Shown piece by piece: positions 55,848 to 64,000 of a stretch of DNA of 64,000 nucleotides; position 1 is the first letter of the stretch, and every line of letters begins with the position of its first letter. The notes under the pieces were generated by a model. It was not told where the DNA came from and ran no database searches. It was given only the letters and a program-made list of their open reading frames with translations. Location: NCBI GenBank assembly GCA_028554755.1, contig JAPTOF010000016.1, forward strand, positions 2,554,501-2,618,500, given 5' to 3'. A program made the position numbers and the translations under genes. Source of the DNA: Cordia subcordata. Its lineage: Eukaryota; Streptophyta; Magnoliopsida; Boraginales; Cordiaceae.

Positions 55848-58800
55848 GATATTAAAACGAATCCATTTGTATGGTAATTCAAATGTCGCAATCGCTTTTC
55901 AAAAGCGCTTAAAAAAAAAAAAGTGTCAGATGTACGTACAAATAAAAAGCTACCAATTCCAGGTCTCCTTTCTTCATAAGCACTTTGTCTCTGGCTTTGC
56001 AATTAGCCTAGGAACGACTATTAAAAGTACAGCTGATATAATGGCGTTATTTGAAATTTTTTGTTACGTTTTACAACGGAAATACGTGAGTTGAAAATTG
56101 AATCAGACTTCCAAATTCTCATTCATTAAATTAAGGATAGCTCGTATCTCATAAGAGCTCACTTACCTTATGTAGAGGAGGGCAAAAGAAGTGAATGTTA
56201 AAACTGGATCAAGTTTTAAATTCAAATACATTTATAGAGAAATTAATAAATTTGTAAATTAAATTACAAATTATGATTTGAATCTCCCTCTGAATTCTCG
56301 TTTGCTATAAGAAGCTTTTGCCCTCTTGAAGGTGCATTTGGAAGAGGATTGTAGAGGAGTTACTTAACCCAAATTAGTGTTTTGTAGTCGGCTTTGTCTA
56401 TTTCGAAACCAGGAAAAAAAAATATAAGATAAATAGCCCGTTTCTATTGATGCATGGTTTATTTTTTGTTTCTTTTTGTTGCAAGGTTGCACTGTGGTAA
56501 ACGTAAAATAAGTCCTATTGCTTTATTTTCCGAAAGACAAAATGTGAAAATGACAATATGGTTTCAGTGAATTTAATTCCAAATTTTTAATAAGGATTAT
56601 AGTATTAATATTTTTTAAAAGAGTTAACTTAATTTATTATATTAAAAGTACATACTTTTAAAAGGTTTAAAACAAGTACAAATATATTTATGGGTATTCT
56701 TACCTAATAACCAAAAAGATATATTGATTTTCAATCCCCCGACAAGATCACATTACAAGAAACATGGAGTAGACAAAATTATAAGTGTGTGTTTCTTTCG
56801 TACAAAGTTCAATTTTGTTTGACGAAGGTCCAAACCACAAATTCAATAAAAATTTTTGGAACCACAAACGTCATTTCGTTCTCTTGCACGTTGAGTAGAT
56901 ATTTTAAAAGGTGCCAAAAAACAACAAATTCTACGTAAGAACTTAATTTTCTACTGCACCAAAAAAAAGAAAAACTTAATTTTCTACACAAGAAATTAAT
57001 TATGTAGTCGTTAATTTCAATTATAAAAAAGCCCTATTTCTAATAATAGAAGTATTGCATCCACGAGTCTCTTAGGGGAAAATATGAATAGATATTAAAA
57101 AAAAACTCCAAATAAATATCAATTAAAACAAGTGGTAATAATTTTTGAAAGAGTTGCTCGTATAATATTATAATACTATGAGTGAAATTTAACGATTGTG
57201 AACTGTTATTATCTTATCATAATTTTACGTGATTCAACAAGAGCCAATTAATCCAATACTCCGAGTTTGATGATGGACGGGGAGGCGAGCTGCTCTGTAA
57301 AACTAAAACCTGCAATAAAAGCAAGCCTCAGTGCAGGTCTGGCATTCACTCCTCCATTGATCAAGTTAGTTGTCTTGCGATATTTACTAAAGGCGGATGA
57401 CTTACCTCAAAAGTATAGTGCCTAGATGGGCCAAGTGGTGAGGCGGTTGAGATCGGACGAGTGGAAATGTCAGGCTAATGTAGGGGCGTCGATGTCGGGT
57501 CGGGTCTCTTGCTAAATCAGTACATAGTAATAATTTATACTAATCAAATATCACACATAATAATAACATAATCTTATAAAAAAATCCCTTCTCGACCTTT
57601 ACTCTTTTTCCATTGTGGTGGGGTAGAATTTGATTAGTGGATTACGGTCCACAAACTATGTGATAGGCTTATCTTTGAAACCATCGTTCATCACCATTGG
57701 CATGATTCAAAAGATTGCCATTAATTGCCATAGCGAAATCATCACGCCACCTTTGCATGCATGCAGACATATTGATGTTTCTGATCAATTACGTTATGCC
57801 TTCAATTTCTAATAATTTTCTATCATCAGTTATCATATTGGCTCAAATTACGTATCGCGTTCTTTAGGCAGAAGTAGGTAATGAAAATGTCAAGTTTCAT
57901 AACCGGATTTGGGCCTAGTACACAGTAATTGTTTGGTTCGAATTTTGGTGCATGCACGCTATGCAAGGATGAGGTAGACGGTAGAATTCAACTGTCGGCA
58001 CGACGTTAGGTAAGTCTGCAAATGGTGCAAGCAGTGAAGCTATAACAATTTGGAGATAGCAAGTGGTTAAATTCTCTGTTAGTTGTTAGCTGAAATTCTT
58101 TTAATTCATATCATAAATCATTACATCTTAACCATGTGTTTCAAAATTTAATCTAACTCTACTTTTCTTTCCTCTTTCTATTTTTATTTTATATTTTTTT
58201 TCTCTATCTGAATCATCTAATATGGTGTGAAGGAATAATGATTCCAACAAAAATTAGTTACTCTAAACAAGAATCAGTTACTCCAAAAGCTCCAACAAAA
58301 CAATGTTTCATCACGATTAATGCTAGTTGACTTGCGATGAAGGGCTAATAGCGCGGCGGGTGTCCCATGTTAGTCCCTTCGACAATCAAATCAGTTATCA
58401 AGTGATATTTCCTTAACAAGAAGTGAATATTCGGCTATAGAAAATATTTTGTTTAATATATGTGGAATGCTATAGGTGGAATGACTTACTCTAAAAGTAG
58501 TTCCCCCGACATCTATTTATACTATTTTGGTGGCATCACCAAAATGGACCACGTGGGGAGGGGAGGTTGGGTCAAGGGTTGAGATCAGGTAAGGAATGTG
58601 GTTGGGCTAACATATGGGTCATTGAGGTCTGGTTGGGACTATTCCAAATCAAATAGGATTTATACCTCTTAATAATTCAAAAATACCAATTACTAGGAGA
58701 AAGTTCAAATTCGTTTGCCGTTTGATATCAAAATATTATTATTACCTAAGGAGAGGTATACATTAATGCTTGTTAGGGCTAATTGTCTCATTAGTTGATG

Positions 58801-59562
58801 ACAAGCAAGTCAACCTCGAACCATTATATATAGAATCTTTCAACTATTGACCAAAAAGGAAAATGGAAAAGGAAATCTTTATACTGAATGCGAGTCTCTT
58901 TCAGGGCTTATATAAATTTTGAACCCTTTGTTGACCGTGGATTTTCCTTCTGGTTCAATACCGAAAAATAAAATGCATTCAATATATTCAGGGACCGTTA
59001 TATATATAGATAGAGAGGTGTATTATTATTATTTTTTACAAATGAATTCTTATCATACAACACAAAATATAGTATACTCGAGTAATACAAAATAGTAAAC
59101 TAAAATTGAATTTGCTCATCAAAGTGGGTCCTATTTTATAAGTCCTCTGGTACTGCCCTCTTTCCTTCTCCACATTACATGAGTTAAGAGCATTGTTATA
59201 TATAATACTTAACTAATATTTTTCTCTTTTATATCTAGTTGAGTTTTTATCATATAAGTGAAAAAGAAAAACTAATAGCTAATTAACAAATGAATTCTTA
59301 TTATACAAAAGAGGAATAGAGCATTACTTAAGTTAATTATACAAAATATTAATCTAAAATTTAAAGTATTAGTTCTTTCCCCCCAGGAAAATATAATCTG
59401 AGTGCAGCTATTATAATATCCCTTTTTTGAGTTTTTTGCCATGCGATTAATTTATGTGTCTTTTTTTCAGTCCATATTTCCACTAGCTAGACAATGGACA
59501 CAAAAATGAAACAATTTACATTCTTGTAATAAAAAGAAGTTTTAGTGTTATATATAATTCTT
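55848..59562. other. Spacer between the SINE-like element and copia copy 2
   Basis: AT-rich. Two diverged copies of a GC-richer block, sharing gatgacttac followed later by gaggcggttgagatc-type sequence, lie at about 57370-57530 and 58390-58680 and may be old transposon remnants. A small perfect hairpin (attttggtg...caccaaaat) is at about 58530-58551. No gene is supported. Confidence 0.5.
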
Positions 59563-59895
59563 TGTTGAATGTGACTCATATTCTTGGGCAACAACAATAG
59601 CAAATTTCCTTATTAACATATTACCTTATTCGCTTGTTACCTTTTGTAGTACATCATTAATTAGTTGTCTTTTCTGCTTAATAGGTTTAGGAAACCTTTG
59701 CACTATAAATATGTGGCAATACTCATTATGTTATGTGTGAGAGAGAAACTAAAGTGAGAGCCTTGTAGCATTCGTGATCAATAATAGAATTATTCTCTGC
59801 TGCCTGTGGACGTAGACTTTAAAGCCGAACCACGTAATTCTTGTGTCGGTTATTTCTTCTCGTATTCTTCGTGTTTGCATGTTTTTCTCCTAACA
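59563..59895 (+). repeat. 5' LTR of copia copy 2
   Basis: Same length as the copy 1 5' LTR and similar throughout, with independent substitutions near the left end (tgactcatattc). The right end reads CTAACA. Confidence 0.93.
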
Positions 59896-60745
59896 AACTG
59901 GTATCAGAGCTTAGGTATTAATCTGCTGCTTAAGAGAAAAAGGAAAAATCAAAACTCACTGTGAAACCAAAATTTCTCAAATCAAACGGTGCCTAACCAA
60001 ACAAAGGTTTTTGCTGAGCGAAGAGTGCTCCGGTGCTGTCTACGTTGAGCGGTGGTGGCTGGAGTGGAAGCTTACATCGGCGGGTCCTGGTTCGTCTTTG
60101 GGTTTTGAAGAACAAGCGAAGAAGGTAGAGTTCGCGTACTCTTGAGGTTAATTTTTTGGGTATTCAGGAATTTTTTTTAAGGAATTGGTTCAAATTTGTA
60201 AAGCAGGTTTAGGGTTAGTGGGCTTTGGGTCTGGGTTATTTGGATCGGGCCTGGGTAGAGGCCTTGTCCAGATTTGGTTAGGTCTTTTGGGTCTTGGGTC
60301 TTGGGCTTTGAATTTTTTTGGACTTAGTTGAATCAAAAGTTAAAAGAAAAATATTTTTGGGTTGGGTTTTTATTTTAAGACCAAAGAAAAAAATATTTAT
60401 TTCCTTTGGGCCTTGGTGTTGAGTCCAGAGAAAAAAATTTCTGGCCAGTTTGACCGCGTTGACCGGGGTTTGATCGGGGTTGACTTTGACCGTTGACCAT
60501 TAACCGAGGGTTGACCGAGTTTGACCAAAGCCTTACCCCACGTTTTTCGACTTGCTGAGTCCGTTTTTTAGCTCTATTTTTCCAAATTTTGCTCCGAAGT
60601 ACGTGTTTAGGGACAGTGTTGACTTTGACCGGTGTTGACCAAAGTTGACCGGGGGTGTTCCTAAGGTTTATCGACGTGCTGAATCCGTTTTTGCCGTTTG
60701 TTGAGCCAAATTCTATCCTGACGCGTGAGTTTTGAGCAAACAAAG

Positions 60746-63700
60746 ATGTCTTCCACAGGTGAAAAGTTTGAAATCGAGAAGTTTGACGGGAGAATGAGTT
60801 TCAGTCTATGGAGGATCATATTCAAGGCATTTATGACAATGCAGGGACTTTGGAAAGTCATTGAAGAAGTGATCCCAGAAAAGACGGAACCAGCAGTAAG
60901 AGAAGAACTCAAAGCGAAAGCCTTGAGTGCAATATATATGTCTCTGACAAATGAAGTATTGTTAGAGATTGCTGAGAAAACGATAGCAGTTGAGGCTTGG
61001 AATACTTTGGTAGAATTGTATGCATCTAAATCTCTCACAAATCGCCTCTACTTGAAAAAGCGATTGTATCATCTTAGAATGAAAAAAGGTACCTCACTAA
61101 AGCAATACCTTGATGAGTTTACCTCTTGTTTTATTGCTTTGAAGGATATGGGTGTTAAAATTGATGACGAAGACCAAGCTATGATCGTATTATGCTCCTT
61201 ACCACCTTCATATATGAACTTTGTGGACACTATGTTGTACGGGAGGGATAAAATTACCTTTGAAGATGTGATTACTTCATTAAAATCGAAGGATCATCAA
61301 ACACATATTCCGGGACATAGGGAAGAAGTTTATGGGGAAGGTTTAGTGAGTAGAGGGAAATCGGAGAATAGAGGGGGATCTTCGAGTAGAAAGAAAAGCA
61401 AGTCAAGGTCAAAATCAAGAGCAAGGCAGCTACGCTGTTTCGAGTGTGGTGAAAAGGGTCACATTAAGAAAGAATGTCCAAAACTGAAAAAAGGAAAGAA
61501 AAAGGTGGAAAATTCAGCTAATGTGGTGGAAAGTGCTGACAGTGATGGAGATAACTCGAGTAGTACTGGGGAAGTTTTGACTGTGAATGGATCACAGTGG
61601 CATAATCAATGGATTCTTGATACTGGTGCAACGTTCCATATGTGTCCTAGGCGCGACTGGTTCTCTTCTTATTCCAAAAGAGAAGGGAAAGTCTTTCTAG
61701 GCAATGATCTTTCGTTGAAGGTGGAGGGAATGGACATCGTAAATATCAAGATGTTTGATGGTATTACAAGATTTCTCGAGTGTTGGCATGTACCGGAGCT
61801 GAAGAAAAACTTGATTTCTCTTGGGCGTTTGGATTCTCATAGATACAAATTTCGAAGTGAGAATGGTGTCTTAAAGGTGACCAAAGGTGCAATTGTGCTC
61901 TTGAAAGGGAACTTGACTGACGGCCTATATGTCTTTCAAGGTAATACAGTTACAGGTGTTGCAGCTGTTACATCTGAGGAGAGTGATAATGACACTACGC
62001 AGTTATGGCACAAAAGGTTGGGTCATATGAGCAAGAGGGGACTGACCGAACTGAGTAAGAGGGATTTGCTTTGTGGACAAAGAACTGGAAAGCTTGAATT
62101 CTGCGAGCATTGTGTCTTTGGAAAGCAAACCAGGGTGAAGTTCAGCAAGGGGTAGGAGAACACCAAAGGTACACTTGATTATATTCATTCTGATCTTTGG
62201 GGTTCTAATAAAGTTCCTTCCAAGAAATGTGCCAGGTATTACATCACTTTCATTGATGCATACTTTCGGATGGTGTGGGTATACTTCTTGAAAACAAAAG
62301 ATGAGGCTTTTTCAACATTTGTCGAGTGGAATACGTTGATTGAGAAGTAGACTAGTAAACAAATTAAGCGTCTTAGGACTGACAATAGGTTGGAATATTG
62401 CAATAAAGAGTTTGATGAGTTCTGCAGAAAACATGACATTGTGAGACACCGCATATATGTAAGGACACCACAATAGAATGGAGTTGCAGAACGCATGAAT
62501 AAAACTCTGGTGGCGAGAGCTCGTTGTATGCTCTTCCAATCTGGTTTGAGTCAAGACTTTTGGGCTGAAGCTGTCAATACGACATGCTACTTGGTGAAAA
62601 GGTCTCAATCCAAAGCTATTGAATTGAAAACTCTTTTTGAGTTATGGTTTGGTAAGCCTGTTGACTACTCTCGATTGAGGGTGTTCGGTTGCCCTGCATA
62701 CGCTCACGTGAAGGATGGCAAGTTGGAGCTGAGGGTAAAGAAATGCATATTTCTAGGCTATGCGTCCGAGAGGAAAGGTTACAGGTTGTGGTGCACAGAT
62801 CCAAAGTCTCCAGGTTTCCTCATCAGCAGGGATGTCATATTTAATGAGTCTGCTTTATTAGACTGAGAAAAGGAGAAAGTGGTAGTTGGTTTAGACCACG
62901 GTGTTAAAGAGCAGGTAGAGATTTTTGTTGATGTTCCAAATGTTCCATCTAGTAATAGTAGCAGCCAAATTCAGCTGACTCAACCAACTGAGGTGCATGA
63001 TCAAAATGTGCTTGAACAACAGAAGTACAGCATTGCCTCTGGGCGAGAAAGGAGACAGATTAGAGAGCCTCAAAGGTACGGATACGCTGATCTTGTTGCT
63101 TATGCTTTGACTATTGTCGAAACAATTGAAGGACATGAGCCGAATTCATACAAAGAGGCCATATCTGGGAAACATTCTGCTAAGTGGGTGGGTGCCATGA
63201 GTGAGGAGATTGAGTCTCTTCATAAGAATCAAACATGGGAGCTTGTTGAATTGCCTAAGGGACAGCGAGTTGTCGGTTGCAAATGGGTTTACAAGAAAAA
63301 GGAAGGTACTCCAGGGGTTGAAGGTCCTCGATACAAGGCATGGTTGGTGGCAAAAGGCTATACACAAAGGGAGGGTATTAACTTCAATGAAGTGTTCTCT
63401 CCGGTTGTGAAGCATAGTTCCATTAGGGTTTTACTTGCCTTGGTTGCTCTTCATGACTTAGAGCTTGAGCAGCTAGATGTGAAAATGACGTTTTTGCATG
63501 GTGATCTTGAAGAGCAAATTTACATGAGTCAACCTGAGGGGTATGTAGTTCCTAGTAAGGAGAACCATATTTGCAAACTGAAGAAGTCCTTGTATGGGTT
63601 TAAACAGTCATCTCGGCAATGGTATAAGAGATTTGACACATTCATGGTAGATGCTGGATACACAAGGAGTGCCTATGACAGCTGTGTGTATCTCAATAGG

Positions 63701-64000
63701 CTTCCAGATGGTTCGTTTGTGTACTTGTTGTTGTATGTCGATGATATGCTTATTGCTGCTAAAAGCATGTCTGTAATCGAGGAATTAAAGAAGCAGCTAG
63801 GTGATGAGTTTGACATGAAGGATCTTAGAGCAGCGAAGAAGATTTTTGGCATGGAGATTCACAGAGATAGAAACACTGGGAAGCTGTTCTTGTCTGAATA
63901 GAGTTATATTGAGAAGATGCTGGAACGTTTCGGGATGCTTAAAGCTAAGCCTGTGAGTGTGCCGCTTGCTGCTCATTTCAAGTTGTCTGCAGATTTATCA
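60746..64000 (+). pseudogene. Copia gag-pol polyprotein with in-frame stops (copy 2, 3' end outside the window)
   Basis: A single uninterrupted frame from the ATG at 60746 carries gag, an intact CCHC zinc knuckle (CFECGEKGHIKKEC), protease with the canonical DTG (WILDTGATFHMC), GAG-pre-integrase, integrase and reverse transcriptase (LLLYVDDML). Stops occur at 62153, 62348, 62474, 62864 and 63899, all in the same frame, with no frameshift in the visible part. Compared with copy 1, four of the five are CAG to TAG. The integrase also has DNR in place of the usual DNG. It is better preserved than copy 1 in gag and protease but cannot produce integrase or reverse transcriptase without readthrough. 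Confidence 0.93.

Larger units (their letters stand above)
59563..64000 (+). mobile_element. Ty1/copia LTR retrotransposon of the same family (copy 2), cut by the window end
   Basis: 5' LTR 59563-59895 (333 bp, TG...CA, TATA-like tataaat at about 59704-59710), then the tRNA-Met primer site at 59899-59910, a leader with a W-box-core cluster, and gag-pol running past 64000. The orientation is the same as copy 1, about 4.3 kb away. The 3' LTR and target duplication cannot be checked here; the five bases before the 5' LTR are ttctt. Confidence 0.95.

Noticed and set aside
1..64000. CRISPR arrays, bacterial operons or organellar DNA inserts
   Set aside because: No regularly spaced perfect repeats, no ribosome-binding-site-led gene strings and no recognisable plastid or mitochondrial gene were seen; gene structure is plant nuclear throughout.
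1..64000. Canonical tRNA or rRNA genes
   Set aside because: None was recognised by eye. The only tRNA-like signals are degenerate boxes in the SINE-like and hAT-like elements; a covariance-model search would be needed to exclude others.

Overview
The window is nuclear DNA of a flowering plant, almost certainly a core eudicot. It is AT-rich, its genes have several GT-AG introns, and it holds a nucleus-encoded plastid Clp protease subunit, a long P-class PPR protein, plant MBOAT wax synthases and Ty1/copia retrotransposons. An intact CYCLOPS/IPD3 gene, which plants that have given up arbuscular mycorrhiza usually lose, suggests a host that keeps the common symbiosis pathway. I cannot name the species.

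Layout. 1-1822: intergenic, perhaps with the 5' end of a leftward gene at about 300-590. 1823-4719 (+): CLPP4, two coding exons. About 6957-17590: a tandem segmental duplication with a period of about 4.3 kb. Unit A is about 6957-11282 and unit B about 11283-17590. Each unit carries a leftward wax-synthase-like gene (9512-10627; 14812-15852) and a long-stemmed foldback element. Unit B was later enlarged by at least two insertions. One of them, a hAT-like element with an 8-bp target duplication, replaced the C-terminal tail of the gene. 18300-20060: degenerate repeats and an inverted second copy of the hAT-like element. 20624-23140 (+): an intronless 838-aa PPR protein with 17 unbroken 35-residue repeats. 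24205-24615: a decayed LINE-type RNase H fragment.

27750-32879 (+): CYCLOPS, 11 coding exons, 517 aa, with a GC-AG first intron. It converges on 37773-33841 (-), a five-exon plant membrane protein of unknown function (295 aa). 44682-40506 (-): a seven-exon Golgi-type methyltransferase of the PMT20/PMT21 (ERD3) group, 600 aa. 44.7-49.6 kb is AT-rich spacer with microsatellites and small MITE-like elements.

49653-55228: a complete copia element (LTRs, tRNA-Met primer site, 5-bp target duplication) with six in-frame stops and a frameshifted zinc knuckle. 55597-55841: a tRNA-type SINE-like element. 59563-64000: a second copia element of the same family, cut by the window end, with five in-frame stops, four of them CAG to TAG.

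The host genes do not form one pathway. Functions represented are plastid proteolysis (CLPP4), wax ester synthesis (the tandem pair), organelle RNA binding (PPR), symbiotic transcription (CYCLOPS) and cell-wall polysaccharide methylation (PMT). The PPR-CYCLOPS-PMT order is of interest because the apparent Arabidopsis counterparts of the two outer genes are neighbours, and Arabidopsis has lost CYCLOPS. All splice sites were read by hand and checked for phase. No transcript evidence was available.
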